Positions 53,936 to 64,000 of a DNA stretch of 64,000 nt are shown piece by piece. The notes under the pieces were generated by a model that had not been told where the DNA came from, did not search any database, and saw nothing but the letters and a program-made list of their open reading frames with translations. The translations under genes were made by a program, and so were the position numbers. Where the stretch lies: assembly GCA_027563935.2 (NCBI GenBank), contig CM050452.1:34914850-34978849 (forward strand), written 5' to 3'. Each line of letters begins with the position of its first letter. Within the stretch, counting starts at the first letter, position 1. The DNA is from Costus lasius (Eukaryota > Streptophyta > Magnoliopsida > Zingiberales > Costaceae).

Positions 53936-56900
53936 CAACTAATGATAGTCAGTTCCAATGTCTCAAGTATGACCTATTTAGCTTCCACTGCGCCAGAGGC
54001 TATGTCAGTGGGTTTTTCCAGATTGCTATCTGTGTTTATTTTAACAAATTTGATCATCATCCTTATCCATGATCTCTAAGATCAGATAATATGCTGCAGT
54101 ACATACTTGAGTACTAAGTTCCTTTACTTATGTTATAGCCCCAGTAAGAACTATACTGGACCATCAAGCTCCATGAACTAAATCAAGTTCAAATGAAGTT
54201 GCTTCCTTGGCTGCCACAAGAAGCCACAATGTACTCAGCCTTAATTGTAGATTTTGCCATTGTGGTTTGGATAATGCTCTTCTAGCACATAATACCTCAA
54301 CAAGGCAAGGCGCAAATCCTGGCTATGATCAATAGTCATTAGACTGGAACGAAATATCAGTGTACCCCTGTACACAAAATTCTTCCTGTCTATTATAGAC
54401 TAGACTTCAATCCTTTATACTTCCCAAGTATATACAAGGATTCCTTTCATAGCTATCCAGTGTCAAACACTAGGATCTGATTGAAACTTACTGGCTATGC
54501 TCCAAGCATCTGCCACAAATGGTCTTGTGCATATTACACCAAGCATGATCTATCCTATACCCAATGTACTAGGATTACAGACTCATGTTACTGCTCTCTA
54601 GCTATGTTGAGATGACATAGTATCCTTGAGAGAGTCAGACCATATCTTCCTGGAAGGTATCATCATTTGGAATCACCCAATATGAAACTCTCCAGAAACT
54701 CCTGGATGAACATAGATTGACTAAAGGGAAATGACTTTCTTATATCCTTATCTATAGATCCTCATGCCTAGTATGTAGGCATCATTCCCTAGATCATTCT
54801 TCTTGAAATACTTCCCAAGCCTTGACTTCACCGCATGAAGAGCTGGGATGTCATTTCATGTGAGGAGAATATCATCAATCATCTAGAACAAGAAATACTA
54901 TAAGGCTCCCACTGATCTTCTTGTAAACACAGGCTCATGCTTGCATAAGACCATGCATATCTTTACGGCCTTGATATGAAAACCTTTCAGCTATTTCCAT
55001 ATAGACATACCCTTACAGACGTCCATTAAGAAAAGCAATTTTTCATAACAACATGCCATAACAGAAAATGCGATTATAACAAGCGCATACCTTAACTGAC
55101 TTCAAACACAGCTATTGGTAAAAATTTCATCACTATCCACCCAGTGGATTTGCTTGAAATTTCTATTCACCAGCTTGCCTTTAAGGTAACAATATTACCT
55201 TCCATGTCTATCTTCCTAGAAGATTTATTTACAGCCTATGGGTGTTACCCTTTTGGCGGCTCATCCAAGTCCCAGACCTGTTCAGCAGACATGGAGTCCA
55301 TTACGGTTCTCATGGCGCTTAGCCATTTCTTGGAATCTGGTCTATCGACCTCTTCCATTTCATCATAAGTCTTAGGTTCATCCTTGATGAAAAATTCATC
55401 ATGCCCAGCATTTCGAATCCATCCAGACTTATGTGGTTCCTGTGTTACTTGAACTTCAGGTTGACTTTCAACCTGTATGTGAGATTCAACTCTCCATTTG
55501 TGTCTAATTGTATTGTGGTTGATTCTGGACCTTGTCCCAATCAAATCTACTCCCACTAGCTCCTTTCAAAAGAAATATCTTCTTAAGAGAGACAGCAGTT
55601 TGAGCAACAAATATTTTTGTTCTCTTTGGGATAGAAATAGCACTCTACAGTGCCCCACAAACACATACTTTTGAATCACTGCATATTACATTCCCAATAT
55701 CTATTGATGAAATGGGATATTTGCAGTTCCCAACTCAAAAGCTATCTTAAGCACACTTTCCAATGGAGTGACAGTACATCTGTTTGCATGGCGTCATAGT
55801 AGTATATTTGCATGACTATTCAAAGATGGAACCACATCCAATGTGTTCCTCTTTCTTTCTTTGAAATTCACCACACAGTGGCATTCCAAGTAAGCTGTGA
55901 GATAACCCCACACTCTTTAGGGCAGTCATCAAATTCTCCACTAATCACTTTGATCCAATCAAAGTGCTTTAATAGATCTACCAATTTGATTCAAAACTCC
56001 ATTTGTGAACTTCTTGGATTTCTCCAAAGTTCTTGGATATGGCATACCCACACCTAATGAAGTATACAACACCTCTTAGTGCTTGTTTACATGGGTCCAC
56101 ACACATTGCTGTGTAATAGATCCAACAAGCCACTTGCCCTTCAATCCTTTTGGTGAAGGCAGCATCTGTTACTTTGTTCCTTTGAATAAGGCCCACATTT
56201 ATCATAATCCTAAAAGGATAATGATCCCAATAGTCCATGGACCTTTGGATGTGACCATTGTTCTATGGTTTAAGAGACAATGTTATAAGAGGGTGTTTAT
56301 TGAATCATTGGATCTGATCTTGTGTTACATATAGAACCACAAACTATTATCAACTGTATCACTTCAATAGAACATCTCAGATTTAAAGAAAAATATCATT
56401 TATTATTTCAAACTGAAATCCTTTCCAAAAGGAATGATGTTCTAATACATAAGCTGATACATAATAGCAAAGTTCTAGATAAAGTCTTCAAGTCAGTGAG
56501 ATGATATCAATAGGAGCATCCAATACTCTGTCCCTGACCCGAGAGTCGATCCCACCAAGCCTGATCGTCTTACTTCTTTTGAGCTCCTGCATATGAAAAA
56601 CATATGTAAGCTCCACATGCAGTACCCAGTACCCATGAATAAGAAGTAGACAAAAGACCTTAGTAACACAATACCTGAAGCGGATGGCTTACATCCCTTC
56701 TTCTTTGCCATGCTCTTCTTGGGCCTTAATTCTCTTCGAAATACCCATGCATTCCCAGTCTTCCGAAGTATTAGCTTCGAAGATACAGAACCATGGTCAT
56801 TCTCAAATTCAGGCATACACTCTGAAGATCCAACAGAACTCTCCTGATCTTTGTCTATAGAGCATGGTGTGAAGAGACCTTTGAGATGTATGATAAGATC

Positions 56901-57176
56901 ATAAATCCCCATCTCATCACACTCAACCTTGACCTCTGGAGTCATGCACTCTAAGACAAGAGTAGTGTACTGATTGTTATCCTCACAGTGTTCAAGATAG
57001 ACATTCCACTCCCACTCAGTACAAAAGTATATACTGGGCTGGGATGGAGATCTTTCAAGAAGATGCACCTTGTTTTCTTGTTCTAGTATCTTGGACAAAA
57101 TCTTGAACCACTTTGTCCAATTTGTCCCATTCAATTTGTTTTTATAAAATCTCAATCTTAGATTAGGAGATGCCAT
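53936..57176 (-). pseudogene. Gag-pol remnant of copia C
   Basis: Gag begins at ATG 57,176 (NKLNGTNWTKWF, VHLLE) and stays open for 227 codons, the last part out of frame. Recognisable pieces follow at the expected order: protease site read as VLGTACGAYICF near 56,600-56,640, with Gly at the catalytic Asp; integrase bits (CVDPCKQALRGVVYFI, 55,978-56,238); hinge and RT start (MDSMSAEQVWDL, 55,245-55,556); RT active site reading MIDDILL near 54,871-54,885 with stops on both sides; and RNase H traces to about 53,940. No long intact enzyme frame remains. Confidence 0.8.
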
Positions 57177-58663
57177 CTACAATAAGCAAATAAGTAAAAT
57201 AAGTACTATGATAAAGCATTTAACTAGGACTTTAATTAAATGCTATGCTCCCACTATTTCCAAAAGCAAGTTGAGAAATCTCAAACTCAACATGGAAATC
57301 AGTGAGTAGGATCCTAATTTCACATGAGGTCTCTGCGACTCACGAGGGTGAGTTGGGATGCACAGAGAGTCTCATGCTTCCTTAGGTAGGCATGCCAGCC
57401 AATTGTGCCACGCACAACTCCTCTTAGTTAAGACAGACTAGGCGTCCTGTGTCCAGCGAGGGCTAGAAACAACACAGAACCCTATCCTCTCAACAGCTGC
57501 CTCTAGTGTTTCATCATGTCTGTGACATATGAAAAACCAGTCAAGTTTGATCCTAACCGTTATGCCAGGGTCAACGAGTTTCCTTGCGAAGGCGCACCCG
57601 GTTAAAACGGACTGGGGAAACCATTGCCACCACACAGCTCCTAAAGATAAGTGGGTGTTCCCACGAGGGTGGGAAACAGTTCACAACACCACTGATCGAT
57701 AATTTGATGAGGGCTATGCGTTAGAAGGCTACTGACTTGATATTTCAATGAGAGTTTTTGCATGTTAATTTTATTCTTTTCTAGCATGCAGTTTTTCCTA
57801 TGGTTATGGCAGCAAAGAAAAACATCACAGGCATGCTATGGACAAAATAATAAACCATCACAGGCATGCTAATATGGTCGATATGGTCATAGCCCTTTCC
57901 ATACACATAACTTGTCACGAGCCATGTGACATGTTATCGTGCATCCAAGGGTTGCGAGTCCCTTTAGTAGATCAGCCCATGCCAGAAGCCGAAAGCATGT
58001 GTCCTTCCTTCAGCCGCAAGTCCATCACCATGCTTCCAAAGCTGGCACCACTACTGACTCCGGTTGAAGAAGACTCCTTGTTGTCAAGATGAAGCCTTAA
58101 CCTATCTTCTAATTCTACATCTATTCTAAAAAGATGAAAAATTTTACATCAAGATAGGGGGAGAACCACGCGCAGGTGGAGAGAGATTTTACAAGCATTC
58201 ATCACAAGTGGAAACATGCTTCCACATCACAACACAGGAGGGCACTCGCTATGACCATATCAACCCAATCAAGAGGCAAGAGGCGCATATAAAATTTGAA
58301 AAGCCGAGCAATATCAAATTTTAATTACCCTAGGTGCCAACATCATCCAAAGCACTCTCTTAACCAAATTTATGCTAAAATTAGATCAAGTTCCATGATG
58401 ATTTCATAGACCCTATCGGCTGGCAGTTATTGTCAGATCAAGAGACCCGGCCAATCCGAAGACACAATGCCCGTCCTACTTGACAAAACCACGTGCGCCT
58501 TTGGTCTTAAATCCATCGTGAACACAATCAAATTTCAGCCATAAAATTAAAAAGAGAAGATTGGATGAAAAAAGCTTTCTACGTGAAACGTGCATGGATA
58601 GAAGAAAAATTTTTCAAAAATTTTTCACACAAGCAAACGTACACCTTGTGTTTCTCGCAAGTA
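57177..58663 (-). other. Leader of copia C
   Basis: Between gag start and primer site. Wording near 57,300-57,380 (GAGGTCTCTGCGACTC, GCACAGAGAGT) parallels the leaders of A and B. No coding frame of note. Confidence 0.6.
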
Positions 58664-58675
58664 GCTCTGATACCA
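58664..58675 (-). other. Primer-binding site of copia C (initiator tRNA-Met)
   Basis: Minus strand TGGTATCAGAGC, one base from the LTR end. Confidence 0.93.
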
Positions 58676-58676
58676 C

Positions 58677-60873
58677 TGTTAGGGAATACCGGGTGTAATT
58701 TTTAAAAATTTGCAGTCCCAGGACGTAGCGGAAGAATTATTACACCCGAAACATATTCCGGTCCCAAGGATCCATGCGAGAGAGAAAACACAAGGATGTG
58801 TTAGAGATGTACCTCTTTTGCTTGTCGAGATATTGAAACCATGTTGAAGACGCCCAAGTGTTCGTCCTCTACAAGTATCCACACGTCGACTCCTCAACGT
58901 TGCTCCCTTCCACGCTTGGTGCTAGCCTCGGGAAGAGAAGATCACCTCTTGGAATCTCCTTTCTCTCCCTCCTTTGTTCTTCACGCCTACAAATTTCCTC
59001 CAAGGAAACTCTCGGCCAAAGAGGCGGAAGAAAAGGGTGGTGGTTCTCCTTCCTTTGCTCTTCACACCAACAAGTTTCCTCCAAGGAAACTTTCGGCCAA
59101 AGAAGAGGATGAAGGATGATGGCTCAACTCTAAGGAAAGATGGCGGCTAGGGCTTGAGAACTTGCGCCACTCCAAGTGGAAGTTCTCTTGCTCTCGGCTT
59201 GAGAAGATGCATTAAGAGAGAAGGGCGCATGCCCCTCCTTTTATAACCATGCTGCCCCTAACCGCCTCCATACTTTCCTTCTACGTTTATGGCTCAATTC
59301 CTCCAAGGAATTAGTCTAATAATTCAGCTGCCACTTCCCTCTAATTAGCGCATATAGAAGCTTTGAATTAATCTAGCATCTTGCCTAATTAAGAGGGGAT
59401 ACTTGAATTCTAGGACTTTCCATATTTGATTATTGCATATATGACTTGAATTAATCAAATCATATTTGCCCACAAATCAGTCCACACGTCCAAGAGGGTT
59501 TCCAAATTTAGGAAACCGAATCCTACAAGGATTCTTATCCCTCATTGGTGCAAATTCCATAAGTGGAATTAGCTCCTGCGCCAAGTCCAATTATAATTCC
59601 CATTAGGATTCAAACTTGCCTTAATTAGATTTGATCCACAATTCCTAATTGAATTTGAATCTCATCACTAATTTAGGCTTATGAATAAAATCCCTAATTG
59701 GATTAAGATTTGCGCCCAACACTATGGGCCTCATCTAAATCTAATTCCTAATGGGATTTGAATCCTAGTTGGATTAGGATTTGCGCCCAACCCTTGTGGG
59801 CCTTATCCAATTCCAAATTCTTATTAGGATTTGAATCCTAATTGGATTACGATTCCAACTCCTAATTAGATTAGGATTCCAACTCCTAATGGAATTAGGA
59901 TTCAGGATTCCAACACGGTATAAACCCATGAATCCCAATTGGACTCAGATTCAACCATGAATCTGTCTTGGACTCATAATAATGAATTCAAATATATTCC
60001 ATGATTTCCATATCATAAAACAACGTCAAGAGTCTATTGCGTGTGACCCCGTAGGATCCAAATGACAATGGCAGTGATGACAGATCATCATAAGTAGTGA
60101 GGGGTATCTAGCAACACATCACTACTACCCATGTCACAGGACTAAGTCATATGGCAACAACTCCCTAACAAGCAACGAGGATTCCTATGCATTATAGATC
60201 CCTTTGCCTAAACTGATATCCTGCCATTGGATTAGTCTTAAGTTTATTAATCCAATCTATTGGTTATGACTCAATCAGTGTGGCCACACATTCCTGTCAT
60301 GCACCAATGAGGTGGGGCACCCCAGAGTGGATATCATACTTCCTATGAAGGAAGGGGCAAATCCTACTATTGGTCATCCATGTCTCTACATGACTTATGA
60401 CATGCCCAATTACAGTCGTTTTAGTCTCCCAATTACGGAGAGACGTAAGACTGCATCAAAGCATACCCATCATCAAATCTAGACATGAATACCTCAAGTC
60501 TAAGGATCAATGCAAACCTCTTGCATATGAGATTAACTTGTTGACTAGATAAGTCAATCCTCACGGTGGATCACTCCAGTGCATCCAATGCACCTGTATG
60601 TCTGTGTTACTATGCCCGCACCTAACCAGCCCATACACCAGTCTCACATGTACCAAAGCTGTCCCATATCTGCTAAGGTACTTTGACTGGGGATAGCTTA
60701 TGAGAATGGATCCAACCAAACTCCTGGGACATTATTTATGCAACTCAATACATCAACGCAGGTAGAGAAGTCTGCACAATAACGACCATGCCTCTATAAT
60801 AATTCTATCAAAGTATATTCAAACAATGCCTGACCATGTCCATACATTGGTCTGCAGGGCATATACACCAACA
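58677..60873 (-). repeat. 5' LTR of copia C
   Basis: 2,197 bp; minus strand TGTTGGTGTATATGCC ... TTCCCTAACA. Minus TATA box at 59,238-59,245. Complete at both ends, unlike its partner. Confidence 0.93.
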
Positions 60874-62625
60874 TCCCACATCTATTTGCCATTACCCAAA
60901 GTTTGTGAGTAATTATTGGATGATTTGTTGGAACTTAACTAGGGATGAGCATAACTTATCAATAGGATCAAATAAAGGGGAATATCTACCCATGTATACC
61001 ATCCCATTCAAAGCTGTCACATTTCAGTATCACATTTTCGAATCACATGCTTTAACACATGAGGACACACATACTTTCACATCTCCACAATTCATTTGTA
61101 GGAATGACAAGGTCAAAAGGGCTGAAGTGATGAAGAACGGATTTTAGGCCCTAGATCCCTTAGGTATGTAGCTCTTTCTATGGTAGTTGGTCATGCACAA
61201 ATAGAGGGTTCAGTCAATAGTAAGGTTCTTAGCATACAATTTCTAGGAGAAGGATTGCTTGAGTAGAGAGCACCCGAGGCCCCCTTGAAGGAAGGGGGCC
61301 AAATCCCCTTCTAGCTTCTTGCAACAATAGTCTTTAGTCTTTGATTGAACACGCTTGGGTTGTCAGTTGAATTCTTCCAGGGTCTCTTTCAGCCTCAGCT
61401 AATGGTATGCCTTCACGTCAATTGCAGCCACAAGCAGCGAGAGTACGTTGGAGATGGAGGAGGGAATGAACTACAGTGAGCAGATGGAAGTAAGGACAAT
61501 AGAAGAGAAGAGAGAAGAGAAGATAGAAGAGAAGGGTAAGGAGAGGAGCAAGCTCAACTCTCAAGAGCAGCAAGCTCGACTCTTCATAAGCAACGCTAAC
61601 ACGGTTTCAGATTCAAAATATCATCGACTAGCGTGCAAAGTGTGGAAGTTACAAGCTTAAAACCTATTCCTTCAACGTTCATATTTGGAGGCAACGTTTG
61701 GCATTCCATGGCTGAGGTGGAGGCTGGTTGTGAGTGGTATTCTGTTGGCGGTGACTTGAGCTGCAACCTTCTGCGCATGCTGAAGGGGATTTGTGACCGT
61801 TGGCTGCTGGTAAGTGAGTTGCTGATGTGTCCAATTAGCTTTAGCTGACTTAGGCTGATTGCTGGATGTGAACTTGGTCTTGGATGTTGACTTGACTTGG
61901 ATGACTTGACTTGGATGTTGACTTGTTGATATCGAGGCTGCACATTGATCTTACTGGAAATTGAGTTAGAAATGTTCTTGCTGAAATTGAGCTGATGTTG
62001 CAGAATTTGAGTGACCTTGATAATGTTGACTTGACTTCATCTTGATGACATCTTTGCTGAGCTGGAATTGAGTGTTGCCTTTGATGGTGTGAGCTAAGTT
62101 ACCAGGCCGTTGCCAAATAGTTGAAGGAGGTAGGTGCTTGTAAGTGCCTTACATGTGCCATCATCCTAGGCTACTAACAACCTACTACATTCACTAAAAA
62201 TAAAACAAAGACTTGGTAAAGTAAACCCTAGGCTAATCCTAACTACAACATGACAACACCCAAATAGCAATATAAAGCTTACAAAATTGTTGTACCAAAC
62301 TAGTCTTATGACAAACAAGACTAGGTAGAACCAAATATGACATAGACAAGTTTAAGTGCTGAAAGTAAATGTCCAAATGCTGAAATTGTAAATGAGTCCA
62401 AATGCAGGAAATGTTGAGCATAACTAATCCCTTGAAGATGCCCCTGCATCATGAAGACAACCTTCATACAATGGGATGGCCCCCAAAACTGAAGATTAAT
62501 GATCAAGGTCATCCAAGCTACCCCAACTGAGATGATCTTTGTACCTTGGGTTGGCCACCAAAAGCTTCAACTTGGAGCCGCAATTTTAATTCTTCGGAGA
62601 AAAATTCTTTTGCCCCCGAGAAAGC
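60874..62625. other. Unassigned intergenic stretch
   Basis: About 1.75 kb with no recognisable gene or element. It contains an inverted repeat GGCCCCCTT-gaagg-AAGGGGGCC (about 61,271-61,293), a purine-rich segment (61,448-61,560) that gives a charged low-complexity frame, and a run of GACTTGACTTGGATG words (61,880-61,925). It could be diverged transposon sequence. Confidence 0.4.
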
Positions 62626-62759
62626 TGATGCAGGAGCATCTTTGGGGATTTATTTTGCTATGATGTCTTTCACTGATCTTGTTTTAGAGTAGGGTTAGCC
62701 TAGGATTTTATTTTCTTTTAAATCTATTTTTATTTTCCTAGTTGATGTAGTAGGATATT
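62626..62759. mobile_element. Second copy of the start of insertion G, truncated
   Basis: TGATGCAGGAGCATCTTTGG and the following 130 bp match 41,110-41,240 with few differences. It is cut at 62,759 by the next insertion. Confidence 0.75.
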
Positions 62760-63606
62760 TGACGCAGCGGACTGTAGGTAGTGATGTCCTTAGTTCAGTA
62801 CTCTAAGGAGGGGATGACCATGATGCGAAAAACGGGAGAGGGTCTTGAGACAAGGGAACAAGAAAGCGTGCGTTCGATTGAAATCTGGGGAAATCCGATG
62901 AAAACCGAATTGATTTACTTGAGCAATACTCAGTGCGATGAAAACCACGACTCGATTACTAAGGAAAATACTCACCTTTCTAGTACAACCAACTTTTCCC
63001 TTGCATGCACGCGCGCGCAGAACCTTTACGATGCTACGGGGAAGGCGACGCTCGTCCAAGACACCATGCGGAATTGAAAAAGCGGAATTGAAAATGCAAA
63101 GGACCCGAAGCCTACAGCGGGTTCTTCAGGTGTTTTGATTGAAAGCAGTAAAGAGCACAAAAGTACAATGAGGCGAGAGAACCCTAGGCGAGCTCCTCGG
63201 AGTTTGCTGGACCTAGGCCTTTGCGTGGGGAAAGGCAACTACTACAACAAAGCTAAACACACAAGCCCTTCAGCCCTCTTTTATAGAACAAGAGGGGCAG
63301 GGATCACATGAGAACCACATGAGGGAGTTGGAGAAGCCAACCACCCTCCTAACAACCTAAAAGAGGGTCAAGATGCCCTCCAACAACTACTAACAAATTG
63401 AAAGCAACTAACTACAAAGTAGGAAGGTGTGGGCGCACGTCTCCCATGGGTTGGAGACGAGGCGCTAGATCACTTCAGAATAGGCCACCACGAAGTAGCA
63501 GAACTTGCTGATCGTGGGCTGGTTCTGGACGTTGGTGGCGGTCTCTTGGGCTGAGTTGAGGACTCGGTTGTTGTAACAATCCATCGGTGGCTCTTGAGGT
63601 GGTCCT
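62760..63606 (-). mobile_element. Partial relative of insertion I
   Basis: Its left end TGACGCAGCGGACTGTAGG matches the reversed right end of I (TGATGCAGCTACTGTAGG), and the next part (GAGAGGGTCTTGAGACAAGGG) matches GAAAGGGTCTTGAGACGAGGG in reversed I. Minus TATA box at 63,278-63,285. Contains the ORF tail homologous to 20,479-20,730, ending at 63,465. Cut at 63,606 by an Athila LTR. Confidence 0.65.
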
Positions 63607-64000
63607 TGTTGTATGTCCGCAAGTGCACGGATACTCAAAGTAATAAAAAGATATCGAACCACAGAGACCTTGTTTGCCAAGTACCGAATAATCGATTTTT
63701 CACTAGCTAGGCAATCCGAATATGATGAAACTAACGATCGAAAAATGCACGAAAAATTATCAGAGAAGGAAACTGGGACTAGGGGTTCGTCCACCTTAAT
63801 TTTAATGACTAGGAGGAAATAAAGTGCTGTCAGTCAAATTTCGTTATGGTAAAGATATAATTTACTTAATAAAGGAATTATCTCGCTCTCGCGTAGATAA
63901 TTATACAAAGAACCAATCCTCACACTCGTGCAGGATCTATTCAATGCTGAAGATAAGTAAATTATTGACAAAGAACTCAAGAATCACTCTCGAGAACTCA
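63607..64000 (-). mobile_element. Athila-type LTR, partial (LTR6)
   Basis: Starts TGTTGTATGTCCGCAAGTGC, the reversed end of Athila LTRs, and follows LTR4 closely, including motif copies near 63,884, 63,923 and 63,980. It continues beyond the window. Left candidate duplication: GTCCT (63,602-63,606). Confidence 0.85.

Larger units (their letters stand above)
51771..60873 (-). mobile_element. Decayed Ty1/copia element C
   Basis: Reversed copia element with LTRs at 51,771-53,908 and 58,677-60,873, purine tract at 53,910-53,919 and primer site at 58,664-58,675. The left LTR lacks about 57 terminal bases, so no target duplication can be checked (right flank TCCCA). The LTRs differ by about 37 substitutions and one indel over 2.1 kb (by eye), yet the interior is full of stops and frameshifts. 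Confidence 0.88.

Noticed and set aside
61448..61660. 70-codon Glu/Lys-rich frame
   Set aside because: Purine-rich low complexity, no homologue recognised, no gene context.

Overview
This window looks like repeat-dense intergenic DNA from a large-genome seed plant, most likely an angiosperm. Nearly all of it is LTR retrotransposon sequence of two superfamilies: Ty3/gypsy of the Athila type (tRNA-Asp-like primer site, LTRs of about 1.5-1.9 kb, Athila ORF-1, protease, RT, RNase H and integrase remnants) and Ty1/copia (initiator tRNA-Met primer site, single gag-pol ORF). I found no ordinary host gene, rRNA, tRNA or CRISPR array. The species cannot be named from this sequence alone.

Left part (1-12,086): the 3' end of a plus-strand Athila element with its LTR (1,808-3,672), an old inverted LTR fragment (3,790-5,061), then a second plus-strand Athila remnant. 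That remnant carries an ORF-1 pseudogene (5,766-8,930) split by a minus-strand copia solo LTR (6,920-8,588, duplication CCCTC), and ends in its own LTR (10,121-11,630).

Middle part (12,087-39,614): one minus-strand Athila element ('E') spread out by later insertions. Its 3' LTR (12,087-15,282) holds an Athila solo LTR (13,017-14,747, CCCTT). Its RNase H/RT region holds a 2,997-bp unclassified insertion (18,507-21,503, CATAG) and, further on, a complete small Athila-derived element 'D' (22,517-38,353, ACACT). D has two LTRs, a primer site and only a gag-like ORF, so it resembles non-autonomous TR-GAG elements. The 5' LTR of D was then hit twice by one copia family: a solo LTR (26,521-28,198, AAAAG) and full-length copia 'B' (28,922-38,043, ATTAC). 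The E protease/gag remnant resumes after D and stops at 39,614.

Right part (39,615-64,000): a copia LTR ('F') interrupts E. F is interrupted by an LTR-like insertion 'G' (41,110-51,124, AAGAG), and G by full-length copia 'A' (41,325-50,505, AAAGT). A is very young: its LTRs differ by one substitution and one 1-bp indel, and its 1,294-codon gag-pol frame is open. Copia B is the same family with one amber codon in the same frame. A different, badly decayed copia element 'C' (51,771-60,873) follows, then about 1.75 kb of unassigned sequence, a second copy of the G start, a relative of the 18.5-kb insertion, and another Athila LTR running off the window.

The most unusual structure is in LTR promoters. 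Every Athila-type LTR that is complete enough carries an array of short near-perfect palindromes upstream of the TATA position, spaced about 60-90 bp. Three unrelated palindrome sequences occupy that same place in different subfamilies. A second motif array (GCACGAAAGTGA) and a conserved hairpin lie downstream. All coordinates and identities were read by eye; no alignment or database search was run.
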